Assembly: GCF_018860745.1 (NCBI RefSeq)
Contig: NZ_JAHKPY010000014.1
Location: 372,001 to 436,000, forward strand
Source: Zobellia uliginosa
GTDB lineage: Bacteria > Bacteroidota > Bacteroidia > Flavobacteriales > Flavobacteriaceae
DNA length: 64,000 nt
Direction of reading: 5' to 3'
The notes beneath the pieces were generated by a model, which saw only the letters and a program-made list of their open reading frames with translations, was not told the origin of the DNA and made no database searches. Shown piece by piece: positions 43,696-53,056 of the stretch; positions within the stretch are counted from its first letter, which is position 1, and every line of letters begins with the position of its first letter. A program made the translations under genes and the position numbers.

Positions 43696-46600
43696 ATGTT
43701 GAAAAAGAAAACACATAAGACCGTTTGTTCCTATTGCGGCGTAGGTTGCGGTATATTGGTAGATGTAGATAATAAAGGTAAGATAGAGGTAGACGGTGAT
43801 CCGGAATACCCTTCCAATAAGGGCATGCTTTGCTCTAAGGGAAGAAATCTTAACTATGTGGCGCAAGACACTACTGACCGTATTCTGCACCCAGAAATGC
43901 GGTGGAGTAGAAACCATCCATTGGAAAAAGTTACATGGGATGCTGCTTTTGATCGTGCTGCAGCTGTATTCAAAAGTATTATTGCCAAACACGGGCCAGA
44001 TAGTGTAGGGTTCTACGTATCGGGGCAATGTCTTACGGAGGAGTATTATTTGGTAAATAAAATTACCAAAGGATTTATAGGTACAAACAATGTAGATACT
44101 AATAGTCGTCTTTGTATGAGTTCTGCAGTAGTGGGTTACAAAAAAACACTAGGTGAAGATTCTGTACCCATTTCATATGAGGATATTGAGCTGGCAGATT
44201 GTTTTTTGATTGCCGGAGCTAACCCTGCGTGGTGTCATCCTATTCTCTACAGACGCTTAGAGCAACACAAAGAAAATAATCCCAACGTAAAAATTATAGT
44301 AGTAGATCCAAGAAAAACCCAGACTTGCGCTTCAGCGGATTTACACTTACAGATACTTCCGGGAACAGACGTAATTCTTTTTAATGCTATAGCAAGATAT
44401 CTTATTGAAAAGAAAAAAATAGATAAGAACTTTATTAAAAAGCATACCTCAAATTTTGATGCCTGCAAGGAGAGTGCTTTTACACTTTCCTTACGCCAAG
44501 CAGCCGAAAAATGTGGTGTTCCCGTTGCAGATATCCGTAAAGCTGCTCAATATATAGGTGACGCCAATAAGTTCATAAGTATGTGGACTATGGGTCTTAA
44601 CCAAAGTGTAATTGGTGTTTCTAAAAATGTTTCCCTTTTAAACCTTTCTTTGTTAACAGGTCAAATAGGTAAGCCTGGATGTGGGCCGTTTTCATTAACA
44701 GGCCAACCCAATGCCATGGGCGGTCGTGAAGTGGGAGGTATGGCAAGTCTTTTGGCGGCACATAAAGATTTAGGTAATCCCAAGCATAGAAAAGAAGTTT
44801 CCGATTTTTGGGGAGGGAAAGAAATAAATTCAGAACCGGGCTACACGGCAACAGAAATGTTCGATGCTCTGGAAAGTGGAAAATTAAAGGCAATTTGGAT
44901 TATTTGTACGAACCCTGCGGTTAGTATGCCAAATGTGAAAAAGGTAGAAAAAGCACTAAAGAACGCCGCTTTTGTTGTGGTTCAAGATATCAGTCATAAT
45001 TCCGAAACTACCAAATTTGCAGATTTGTTACTTCCTGCTGCAGGATGGTTAGAGAAAGATGGTACTATGACGAACTCAGAAAGAAGAATAAGTTATTTGC
45101 CCAAAGTTATTGATGCTCCTGGGGACGCTTTGCCAGATGTGGAAATTCTATGGCGTTTTGCTCAGGCCATGGGCTATGAGGGTTTTGATTATAAAAATGC
45201 AAGTGAGGTGTATGATGAACATTGTCTGCTTACAAAAGGAACCAATATAGATGTTACAGGGTTATCTCATGAACGCCTTAAAAAAGAAGGAAGTTTTCAA
45301 TGGCCGGTTCCTCATAAAACACATCCGGGCACTCCGCGTCTGTTCACAGATCTCAACTTTCATACGAATGATAAAAAAGCCCATTTTAATGCACCAAAAA
45401 GCATTTATAACAAATCGGAAGAAACAGATATTGATTTTCCGCTTATACTGAATACAGGAAGGGTAAGAGATCAATGGCATACCCGAACCAAAACAGGTAA
45501 AGTGAAACGTTTGCTTACCCATATCCCTCAACCGTATTTAGAAATGAATAAAGTAGATGCCTATCTACGAAAACTAAAGGAAGGGGATATTGCTGTGATT
45601 AAAAGCAGAAGGGGAGAGGTACAAGTAAAGGTGAAAATCAATTTTGATATACGTGAGCGCGTGGTTTTCCTTCCAATGCACTGGGGAAAAATATTGAATA
45701 ACGATTTCGGAAGGGCCAATAACCTCACTAGTGATTTGGTTGACCCAATCTCCAAAGAACCAGATTTTAAGTATTGTGCCGTACAGGTTGAAAAGTTTGT
45801 AAAACCAGCCCAAAAAATAGTGGTTATTGGAGCCGGTGCCGCTGCGTATCGCTTTATCCAATCCTATAGGGAAAAGAATAAAAAAGATCAGTTACATGTC
45901 TTTTCAAAAGAGAGAGACCCTTTCTATAATCGTGTTTTGTTACCTGAATATGTAAGTGATGAACTTTCCTGGGAAGCCTTGGAGAAACTCAAAAACGGGG
46001 AACTTAAGAAATTGAATGTCACCCTGCATTCCGGAATAGGAATTACGGAGATTAACTCTTCAATGAAGCAGGTAACGGATAGTTCAGGATTGATACACTC
46101 GTATGATTTGCTTATTATGGCTACCGGTAGTAGGGCATTTGTCCCGAGCGAAGTTCAGATCAATCTTCCTGGACGGTTTACTATGCGTGAACGCGGAGAT
46201 GCGGATAAACTTAAAAAATACCTTCAGGAAACAGGACTTCCTGCCACGGAACAACATGTGGTAATTGTAGGTGGTGGCCTCTTAGGTTTAGAATTAGCGG
46301 CCGCTCTTAAGAACATAAATATCAACATTAGTATCGTACAGCGGGCACCGCGCCTTATGGAACGGCAGTTAGATAGAGTAGCAAGCCGATTGTTGGCGGA
46401 AGACGTTACCGAAAGGAATATCAATCTTTATTTTGACAATGAGGTAAGTACGGTTTTTGAAGAAAAAGAAAACCCGTTTCAGCTTTTAGTGAATTTAAAA
46501 ACGGGTAGAACCATACAATGCAATGCTATTGTATATGCCATAGGAACAAGGCCCAATATAGAACTGGCAAAAAAAGCCAATTTAGTTACCAGACGGGGTG

Positions 46601-47226
46601 TACGGGTCAATTCGTATTTGCAGACCAATGACCCCTCAATTTTTGCCTTGGGTGAAATAGCGGAGTTTAAGAACGCCCTTTTTGGAATTACATCTGCGGC
46701 AGAACAGCAGGCAGATATTGCGGCTAACTATATTTTGGGGGATTTTAGTAGTATCTATAATGGTTCCGTACTTATGAATATCCTAAAGTTTGAGAACTTG
46801 GATTTGTGTAGTATAGGAATGGTGAACGCACCTTCTGGAGATAGCAGTTACGAAGAGATTATTTTAATGGATGTTAGCCAGCGCTTCTATAAAAAATGTA
46901 TCGTAAAGGATGATACATTAAAAGGGGCGATTTTAATGGGCGATAAAAATGAATTTGCCGAGTTTAAACGCTTAATAGAAGAGGAAATTGAACTATCGGA
47001 GAAACGTAACGAGCTACTTAGAGGAGCATCAACTTCTGTTCCGTTAAAAGGAAAATTGGTCTGTTCTTGTAGTCAAGTGGGAGAAGGAAATGTTACCGAT
47101 GCCATTGCTGGTGGATGTTCTGATTTTAATGAGCTCTGCTCTCAGACCGGAGCTGGTTTGGGTTGTGGTAGCTGTAAACCAGAGGTAAAGGCCATATTGA
47201 ACAAACAACTACAATTAGCTAATTAA
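43696..47226 (+). CDS. nasA: Assimilatory nitrate reductase fused to a NirB-like FAD/BFD module
   Basis: A single polypeptide of 1176 aa. Residues 1-700 are a molybdopterin (bis-MGD) nitrate reductase of the NasA/NapA type, with 4Fe-4S ligands CSYCGVGC...MLCSKG, a likely Mo-Cys in SRLCMSSAV, '[16 protein letters not shown]' and '[22 protein letters not shown]'. From about 705 a FAD/NAD domain follows ([43 protein letters not shown]) like the N-terminal half of NirB. The end (~1118-1170) is a BFD 2Fe-2S domain (CSCSQVGEG...[11 protein letters not shown]). It reduces nitrate to nitrite in the cytoplasm and may take electrons directly from NAD(P)H or a small carrier. It heads an operon with the rubredoxin protein. 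Confidence 0.93.
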   Translation: MLKKKTHKTVCSYCGVGCGILVDVDNKGKIEVDGDPEYPSNKGMLCSKGRNLNYVAQDTTDRILHPEMRWSRNHPLEKVTWDAAFDRAAAVFKSIIAKHGPDSVGFYVSGQCLTEEYYLVNKITKGFIGTNNVDTNSRLCMSSAVVGYKKTLGEDSVPISYEDIELADCFLIAGANPAWCHPILYRRLEQHKENNPNVKIIVVDPRKTQTCASADLHLQILPGTDVILFNAIARYLIEKKKIDKNFIKKHTSNFDACKESAFTLSLRQAAEKCGVPVADIRKAAQYIGDANKFISMWTMGLNQSVIGVSKNVSLLNLSLLTGQIGKPGCGPFSLTGQPNAMGGREVGGMASLLAAHKDLGNPKHRKEVSDFWGGKEINSEPGYTATEMFDALESGKLKAIWIICTNPAVSMPNVKKVEKALKNAAFVVVQDISHNSETTKFADLLLPAAGWLEKDGTMTNSERRISYLPKVIDAPGDALPDVEILWRFAQAMGYEGFDYKNASEVYDEHCLLTKGTNIDVTGLSHERLKKEGSFQWPVPHKTHPGTPRLFTDLNFHTNDKKAHFNAPKSIYNKSEETDIDFPLILNTGRVRDQWHTRTKTGKVKRLLTHIPQPYLEMNKVDAYLRKLKEGDIAVIKSRRGEVQVKVKINFDIRERVVFLPMHWGKILNNDFGRANNLTSDLVDPISKEPDFKYCAVQVEKFVKPAQKIVVIGAGAAAYRFIQSYREKNKKDQLHVFSKERDPFYNRVLLPEYVSDELSWEALEKLKNGELKKLNVTLHSGIGITEINSSMKQVTDSSGLIHSYDLLIMATGSRAFVPSEVQINLPGRFTMRERGDADKLKKYLQETGLPATEQHVVIVGGGLLGLELAAALKNININISIVQRAPRLMERQLDRVASRLLAEDVTERNINLYFDNEVSTVFEEKENPFQLLVNLKTGRTIQCNAIVYAIGTRPNIELAKKANLVTRRGVRVNSYLQTNDPSIFALGEIAEFKNALFGITSAAEQQADIAANYILGDFSSIYNGSVLMNILKFENLDLCSIGMVNAPSGDSSYEEIILMDVSQRFYKKCIVKDDTLKGAILMGDKNEFAEFKRLIEEEIELSEKRNELLRGASTSVPLKGKLVCSCSQVGEGNVTDAIAGGCSDFNELCSQTGAGLGCGSCKPEVKAILNKQLQLAN

Positions 47227-47237
47227 AAACGGGTATT

Positions 47238-48677
47238 ATGAACGATGATCTGCACCGTATATTAATAAAAGGAGGAGTTACCTCACCGGGTGAACTTAAA
47301 GATATTATTGGCTTATTGGAAGCTGCAGGGCTCAACGAGGTCTATTTTGGCTCTAGACAAGATTTGCTTTTTCCGCTAAAAGGCGTTGAGGAGAATCAGC
47401 TAGAACATATGTCAAAATTTAACACCAATATCATTACCAAGAGAGAGTACCAAAATATTGTAAGCTCATACATATCCGCAGATATTTTTGATATGACCCA
47501 CTGGCTTCAGGGATCAACATATCTCTATATTTTAGAGGGGTTTGATTATCAGCCGGAACTCAAAATAAATATAACGGATCCTAAGCAAAGGCTAGTACCC
47601 CTTTTTAGTGGTAACCTAAATTATATAGCTTCAGAAAATGAGGATTATTGGTACTTGAATATTAAGTTACCACATTGGCAAAAGGCCGCCTATTATCCCG
47701 TTTTAATTTACAGTTGGGATATCACTACCATCTCCAAGGCAATAGAGGACATTTATGAAGATGTTCAAGACGTAGAAGAATTGTTTTTTATCTTGAATAA
47801 AAACCTTGACACCAATAATAAAACTATAGAAAAAGAGCTGAAGGTACCGTATCTTACGTTTCCATATTATGAGGGTATGAACCGCATGGGTCTAGACCAA
47901 TATTGGTTAGGTCTCTACTGGCGGAACAATAGATATGACCTTTCGTTTTTAAAGGAGTTCTGTGGTTTTTGCTTGGATAATAGTATTGGTAAAATTTGTA
48001 TAACTCCTTGGAAATCTTTCGTTGTTAAGGGCATTCAAAAACAGAGTAGGCCTGCATTGGAGCGGTTTTTAGGACAATGGGGCATAAATGTTAGACATTC
48101 CCAGCTAGAAATGAACTGGCACCTTCCCGTAGATGATAATGAAGCTCTAGAACTTAAAAAGTTTTTGGTTCGTAGTTTTGACCAAAATGATATTAGTACT
48201 TACGGATTAACTTTTGGTATTAGCAATGATGTGGGCAAACGGTCTCATTTTGCTTCTGTAATTATAGAAAAGAATAGTTCGCCAACCATTGTAAAGGATT
48301 TTGAGGTGAGACCTACATATAATGTTCTTCATTTTGAAAACTTTGACCCTAATAGTCAAAAGTATAAGGCGTATGCGCAAGATGTGGACAAGATTGAGCT
48401 ACCCGGTCTTTTAATGGAACTCAGTAAGAAGTATTTTGACCAATTGGGTAGAGAGGTCGAAAAAAGTGAGGCACCTAAAAAAGTTGTTGAACAAGAAACT
48501 AAAACAATTCATCAATGTCAATCTTGTTTTACCGTATATGACCCCCTGTATGGTGATTTAAGCGCCGGTATTGAAAAAGACACTGCTTTTGAAGAGTTAC
48601 CGGAAACCTATATTTGTTCTGTTTGTGAAGCGCCAAAAACAAAATTTGAAAAAGCAGAACTGAAGTTGTCGAGTTGA
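47238..48677 (+). CDS. Rubredoxin-tailed, nitrite-reductase-like partner of nitrate reductase
   Basis: A 479-aa protein starting 11 bases after nasA. The last ~55 residues are a rubredoxin ([14 protein letters not shown]...[14 protein letters not shown]), with two CX2C pairs. The preceding ~400 residues have the two-lobed ferredoxin-like pattern of sulfite/nitrite reductases ('[35 protein letters not shown]'; '[45 protein letters not shown]') but lack the four siroheme/4Fe-4S cysteines. It is best seen as a non-catalytic scaffold carrying an electron-transfer domain for nitrate reductase. Confidence 0.75.
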   Translation: MNDDLHRILIKGGVTSPGELKDIIGLLEAAGLNEVYFGSRQDLLFPLKGVEENQLEHMSKFNTNIITKREYQNIVSSYISADIFDMTHWLQGSTYLYILEGFDYQPELKINITDPKQRLVPLFSGNLNYIASENEDYWYLNIKLPHWQKAAYYPVLIYSWDITTISKAIEDIYEDVQDVEELFFILNKNLDTNNKTIEKELKVPYLTFPYYEGMNRMGLDQYWLGLYWRNNRYDLSFLKEFCGFCLDNSIGKICITPWKSFVVKGIQKQSRPALERFLGQWGINVRHSQLEMNWHLPVDDNEALELKKFLVRSFDQNDISTYGLTFGISNDVGKRSHFASVIIEKNSSPTIVKDFEVRPTYNVLHFENFDPNSQKYKAYAQDVDKIELPGLLMELSKKYFDQLGREVEKSEAPKKVVEQETKTIHQCQSCFTVYDPLYGDLSAGIEKDTAFEELPETYICSVCEAPKTKFEKAELKLSS

Positions 48678-48692
48678 TTTTTATTACATTTG
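48666..48692 (+). promoter_or_regulatory. Promoter of the Kelch lipoprotein gene
   Basis: TTG (48666-48668) and the exact -7 box TACATTTG (48685-48692), with a 16-base spacer. It separates the Kelch gene from the nitrate reductase operon. Confidence 0.5.
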
Positions 48693-48715
48693 GATAGTAA
48701 GAAAATATCTTCCAA

Positions 48716-49756
48716 ATGGTTAAAAAGTATATAGGTCTGCTAAGTGTTATTCTGCTATTTACGGCTTGCAAGGACAATTCTGATAAAAAAGCGAAAGTTG
48801 AAAATTCGGTAGACGAGATTACCATTCAAAAACCGATTATGAAATGGGAGTCGGTTGCATCTGCGGATGGCAGTAAACCGGTAGCTCGCCATGAAGCGGC
48901 ATTTGTTCAAGTAGAAGATAAATTCTATTTGTTGGGAGGAAGAGGTATTCGCCCAGTAAGTATTTATGATACAGAAACTCAATCATGGTCTCAAGGAGCA
49001 AAACCACCTATTGAAATACATCATTTTCAACCCATAGTTTTTGAGAAGAAAATCTATCTTATTGCGGCCTTAACGGGTAAATATCCTGCCGAAACCCCAA
49101 CAGAGTATATTTATATTTACGATCCTGCTAATGATGAATGGTCAAAGGGAGACGAAATCCCGTCGGAAAGAAGACGTGGGTCCACGGGGAATATTCTTCA
49201 TGAGGGCAAAGTATATATTGCGTGCGGAATTAAAAACGGGCATATAGGAGATTATAAAAAGTGGCTAGATCGTTATGACCCAAGTACGGGCGAGTGGGAA
49301 GTTCTGGCAGACGCCCCACGTGCAAGAGACCATTTTCAAGCGGTTTTGGCAGATGGTAAAATTTATGCTCCTGCGGGCCGCAATTCTGGTATTGATCCTA
49401 ATTCTGTTTTTGGAGGCACTATCGCAGAGGTTGATGTGTATGATATAAAAAATAATACTTGGCAAACATTGCCAAATAATATTCCGACAGAACGTGCTGG
49501 TAATGCCGCAGCTCTATTTAATGATGAGTTAATTGTTGTAGGAGGTGAATCTACCAGCCAAGAGAAGGCACATTCCGAAGTTGAGGTTTTGGATTTGAAC
49601 ACTCATAAGTGGCATACCCTTCCAAATATGGTTGAAGGTAGACATGGCAGCGGTTTGGTTCTTTTTGAAGATGATTTATACATTGCTTCCGGGTGTGGAA
49701 ATAGAGGAGGTTCACCTGAACTGACTACTATGGAAAAATTTGGTGTAGAAGATTGA
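48716..49756 (+). CDS. Kelch-repeat lipoprotein
   Basis: A 346-aa lipoprotein (lipobox LFTAC) with a Kelch beta-propeller. Repeats show paired Gly and conserved Tyr/Trp (FYLLGGRGIRPVSIYDTETQSWSQ; IYLIAALTG...IYDPANDEWSKG; IYAPAGRNSG...VYDIKNNTWQTL; LIVVGGES...VLDLNTHKWHTL; LYIASGCG). It resembles the NanM/sialate-mutarotase-like propeller family. It has its own promoter, so it is not part of the nitrate operon. A link to the D-glutamate genes downstream is possible but unproven. Confidence 0.85.
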   Translation: MVKKYIGLLSVILLFTACKDNSDKKAKVENSVDEITIQKPIMKWESVASADGSKPVARHEAAFVQVEDKFYLLGGRGIRPVSIYDTETQSWSQGAKPPIEIHHFQPIVFEKKIYLIAALTGKYPAETPTEYIYIYDPANDEWSKGDEIPSERRRGSTGNILHEGKVYIACGIKNGHIGDYKKWLDRYDPSTGEWEVLADAPRARDHFQAVLADGKIYAPAGRNSGIDPNSVFGGTIAEVDVYDIKNNTWQTLPNNIPTERAGNAAALFNDELIVVGGESTSQEKAHSEVEVLDLNTHKWHTLPNMVEGRHGSGLVLFEDDLYIASGCGNRGGSPELTTMEKFGVED

Positions 49757-49809
49757 TTTTCAGACCAATAATTTTAAAATTATTTTTTAAATCGTGATGA
49801 AAAACATAT

Positions 49810-49817
49810 TACATTTG
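49810..49817 (+). promoter_or_regulatory. -7 box of the PLP enzyme/dgcN/dgcA operon
   Basis: TACATTTG is an exact consensus, 31 bases before the ATG at 49849. Confidence 0.45.
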
Positions 49818-49848
49818 ATAGGGAATTTCCCCATATCAAATTATACAA

Positions 49849-50910
49849 ATGGATTTAAGAGACGGTGTTAAAACCGCAGAAAACAAGGTGTCTTCCGAGA
49901 CTAAAAAATTAAGCGAATTTGTCAAGGACAAAAGTAAATCCTTGGTGGACCGCTTGGAGTCGTATGAAGATATTATAAATCTTGAGGTGGGAGATACGGG
50001 ACTACACCGTGCCAAAACCATGGAGCGCGAATTTGATATTCGCCAGCTTTATATAAAGTATGAAGGTGATAACCCTACTGGTACGCAAAAAGATCGTATT
50101 GCTTTTGCACAAATCTACGATGCACTCCGAAGAGAGTTTCAAGTGGTTTCTTTGGCTACTTGCGGCAATTATGGGGTTGCGGTTGCCTTGGCAGCAAATT
50201 TGGCGGGTATAGCCTGTAAAATATATATTCCTGAAAGCTTCCATACAGACCGTGTTGTTGAGATGCAACTGCTAGGCGCAGAGATCATTCGTATGTCCGG
50301 TAGTTATGAAGATGTTGTAAAGGAAAGTAGCGAACTCGCAAAAAATAACGATTGGTATGATGCTAATCCTGGAGGAGCGAACACCCCTTTACAGATTAGT
50401 GCGTACTCCCAGATTGCAACAGAGATTTTCGAAGATTTAGGAGATGCACCCAAGTATTGTGCTGTTCCGGTTTCTAACGGTACACTTTTCGCAGGAATCT
50501 ATCGTGGGTTCGTTAGTTTGTATAAGAGAGGGAAAACCTCTAGAATACCAAAAATGATTGCTGCGTCATCCTCTAGAAAAAATCCTATCATTCAATCGTT
50601 CTTGCAAGGTCTGGATTATTGCAAAGATTTGAATCCGGAGGTTATCAAAGAAACAAAGTATAATGAACCACTTATAAACTGGCATAGTTTTGATGGCGAA
50701 GAGGCTTTGTATGCTTTAAAAGAGTCTGGTGGTGAGGCATACAATATCAGTGATAAAAAATTAAAGGACATGACGGCTTTATTGGCCAAGAAAGAGGGTT
50801 TTCGCATTTTACCCGCATCCACTGCAGGACTTATAGCATTGCTGGAACTTGATGAAAAAATGAATTTTGAACCAGACCGTTTTGTAGCGGTACTGACAGC
50901 AAAAAATTAA
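49849..50910 (+). CDS. Threonine-synthase-like PLP-dependent enzyme
   Basis: A 353-aa fold-type II PLP enzyme. The Schiff-base Lys is in GDNPTGTQKDRIAF, the substrate loop is TCGNYGVAVA (SxGNxG type), and the phosphate-binding loop reads SNGTLFAG instead of the usual Gly-rich loop. It starts with a lineage-specific ~25-residue charged segment. The real threonine synthase is probably elsewhere with thrA/thrB. It lies 10 bases before the DUF1611 gene, so a role in D- or beta-substituted amino acid metabolism is likely. Exact reaction unknown. Confidence 0.85.
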   Translation: MDLRDGVKTAENKVSSETKKLSEFVKDKSKSLVDRLESYEDIINLEVGDTGLHRAKTMEREFDIRQLYIKYEGDNPTGTQKDRIAFAQIYDALRREFQVVSLATCGNYGVAVALAANLAGIACKIYIPESFHTDRVVEMQLLGAEIIRMSGSYEDVVKESSELAKNNDWYDANPGGANTPLQISAYSQIATEIFEDLGDAPKYCAVPVSNGTLFAGIYRGFVSLYKRGKTSRIPKMIAASSSRKNPIIQSFLQGLDYCKDLNPEVIKETKYNEPLINWHSFDGEEALYALKESGGEAYNISDKKLKDMTALLAKKEGFRILPASTAGLIALLELDEKMNFEPDRFVAVLTAKN

Positions 50911-50920
50911 TATTAAGAGA

Positions 50921-51994
50921 ATGAAAAAATCAATTGATGGAAACGCTTTAGTCTATTGCGACGGAGCTTTTAATACCCCAAATGGAAAAACTGCACACGG
51001 TCTAGTTCGTTTTACGGAGCGTTACGATGTTGTTGGTGTACTGGATGCTAAATATGCCGGTAGGGATGCAGGTGAAGTACTTGATGAGAAACCTAGCGGA
51101 ATCCCGGTTTTTGCTACTATAGATCAAGCTATTGAAACCTTGAATGCTTCTGGCAATACTCCTAAATCACTTGTTATTGGGTTAGCACCAGACGGAGGAC
51201 GACTACCACAAGAAGCTAAGGCTACTATTTCCAAAGCTTTGGAAATGGGTTGGAATGTAGATAGCGGACTGCACGACTTTTTGACCAACGACGCAGCATT
51301 GATGGCAATTGCTACGAAAAATAACTGTCGCATTCGTGATGTACGTAAAACACCGGATAGGGACAAACTCCATTTTTTCACAGGAGATATAGAAAAAGTA
51401 GATTGCCTTAAATTGGCTGTTTTGGGTACAGATTCTGCACTTGGCAAGCGTACGACAGCATGGCTTTTAGTTCATGGTTTGAGAGATGCAGGTCAAAAAG
51501 CGGAGATGATAGGTACCGGGCAAACTGCTTGGATGCAAGGTGCAAAATATAGTATGGTTATGGATAGCTGTATTAATGATTTTGTTTCGGGTGAGATTGA
51601 ACATGCCGTTGTAAGTGCATATAAAAATGAAGACCCTGATGTTATCGTTATTGAAGGTCAGGGCAGTCTTATGAACCCTGCTTACCCAGGAGGGTTTGAG
51701 ATTTTGGCAGCAGGAAGACCGGATTACGTAATACTACAGCATGCCCCAAAACGATTGGAATATGATGGGTTTCCAGGCTATAAAATGCATTCCCTAGCAG
51801 AGCAGATAAATGCTATTGAAGTTATTTCTGGTAAAAAGGTAATAGCTATTACCGTAAACCATGAAGATATGGAAGAAGATGAGATTCTAGAGGCCTGTAA
51901 ACAAATTACCCTAGAAACAAAACTCCCTGCTTTTGATGTTTTAAAGTATGGAGCAAAAGAACTAGTGGCATTATTAAAGGAAAAAATTCAATGA
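50921..51994 (+). CDS. dgcN: DUF1611 protein, DgcN-type D-glutamate N-acetyltransferase candidate
   Basis: A 357-aa DUF1611 protein. An N-terminal Rossmann-like domain ('GVLDAKYAGRDAGEVL', 'LVIGLAPDGGRLPQE') is followed by a P-loop-like domain (GTDSALGKRTTAW, near 168) with 'GTGQTAWMQGAKYSMVMDSCINDFVSGEIEHAV' and 'VIEGQGSLMNPAYPGGFEILAAGRPD'. DUF1611 includes DgcN, which acetylates D-glutamate in marine bacteria and works with the racemase DgcA. The next gene is the matching epimerase, with a 4-base overlap. Family firm; the D-Glu substrate follows from the pairing. Confidence 0.85.
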   Translation: MKKSIDGNALVYCDGAFNTPNGKTAHGLVRFTERYDVVGVLDAKYAGRDAGEVLDEKPSGIPVFATIDQAIETLNASGNTPKSLVIGLAPDGGRLPQEAKATISKALEMGWNVDSGLHDFLTNDAALMAIATKNNCRIRDVRKTPDRDKLHFFTGDIEKVDCLKLAVLGTDSALGKRTTAWLLVHGLRDAGQKAEMIGTGQTAWMQGAKYSMVMDSCINDFVSGEIEHAVVSAYKNEDPDVIVIEGQGSLMNPAYPGGFEILAAGRPDYVILQHAPKRLEYDGFPGYKMHSLAEQINAIEVISGKKVIAITVNHEDMEEDEILEACKQITLETKLPAFDVLKYGAKELVALLKEKIQ

Positions 51995-53052
51995 AAATAA
52001 CCAATGTGTCTTATGAAAGGCTAGATTTAAAACTCTCAGAGCCTTACACTATCGCTTATGAAACGATAGATAATACGGTAAATTTTATACTTAAAATTGA
52101 GACAGATAGCACCATTGTAGGGTACGGGTGTTCAGCTCCGGACAAGATAGTTACGGGAGAACACCCTAAAGAGGTAGAGATGGCTCTAAAAGCACTTATC
52201 ATTCCCTACCTAAAAGGAAAGGATCCTTTTACATATGCCTTTATCTTAATGGAACTTAAAAAGCTTTTAGGCAGAAAATCGTCTTCCTTGGCCATGGTAG
52301 ATATGGCACTTTACGATTTAATGTCCAAAAAGGCAGATGTGCCGCTTTATAAGTTCTTAGGTGGTTATCGTAAGAGCATTGCCACAAGTATAACGATTGG
52401 TATTTTGTCGTTGGATGAAACTCTGGCGCAAGCAAAAGATTTTGTTCAGCAGGGTTTTTCTATCCTTAAAGTTAAAGGCGGACATAGCTTAGCTGATGAT
52501 ATCGAAAAAATGACGTTGCTCCATGAAAAATTTCCTGAAGTTACTTTTCGATTCGATGGAAATCAAGGATACTCAGTAGTTGATTCTGTTGCGTTTGTAA
52601 AGGCAACAAGCCAAATTGGAATTGAAATTTTTGAACAGCCCACAAAACAGGAAAAAGAAGAGCGCTTGGGCCAGGTCATGGATCAGATAGACATTCCGTT
52701 AATGGCCGACGAAAGTTTAAAAACCTTAACTGATGTTTTTAGACTGGCACAGAACGAGAGGGTAGATATGGTAAATATTAAACTGATGAAAGTTGGTGGT
52801 ATTTTTGAAGGGATGCATATCAACTCCGTAGCAAAATCAGCCCATATTGAAACTATGGTAGGCTGTAATGACGAATGTGCACTGGGTATTTCTGCAGGTT
52901 TGCATTTTGCTTTGTCACGACCTAATATTAATTATGCCGATTTAGATGGTCACTTAGCTGTTGTGAATGACCCTTTTAAAGGTTTGTTCAATTTAGAAAG
53001 GGGTGTACTATACCCATCGGATGCTCCCGGATTAGGAAAAATAAGTTTGTAA
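51991..53052 (+). CDS. dgcA: Enolase-superfamily epimerase, DgcA / L-Ala-D/L-Glu epimerase type
   Basis: A 353-aa muconate-lactonizing-type enolase-superfamily member. The catalytic KxK is in ILKVKGG, the metal ligands are in FRFDGNQG (Asp), IFEQP (Glu) and ADES (Asp), and the second Lys is in VNIKLMKVGG. This layout is that of dipeptide (L-Ala-D/L-Glu) epimerases, of which DgcA is the N-acetyl-D-glutamate racemase subgroup. The start overlaps dgcN by ATGA. It would invert N-acetyl-D-Glu or murein dipeptide. The two options cannot be separated by sequence alone. Confidence 0.85.
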   Translation: MKITNVSYERLDLKLSEPYTIAYETIDNTVNFILKIETDSTIVGYGCSAPDKIVTGEHPKEVEMALKALIIPYLKGKDPFTYAFILMELKKLLGRKSSSLAMVDMALYDLMSKKADVPLYKFLGGYRKSIATSITIGILSLDETLAQAKDFVQQGFSILKVKGGHSLADDIEKMTLLHEKFPEVTFRFDGNQGYSVVDSVAFVKATSQIGIEIFEQPTKQEKEERLGQVMDQIDIPLMADESLKTLTDVFRLAQNERVDMVNIKLMKVGGIFEGMHINSVAKSAHIETMVGCNDECALGISAGLHFALSRPNINYADLDGHLAVVNDPFKGLFNLERGVLYPSDAPGLGKISL

Positions 53053-53056
53053 TAAA

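Noticed and set aside
22204-48700. Nitrate region as a mobile genomic island
   Set aside because: I found no integrase, transposase, flanking repeats or tRNA edge. Base and codon use looks like the neighbours.
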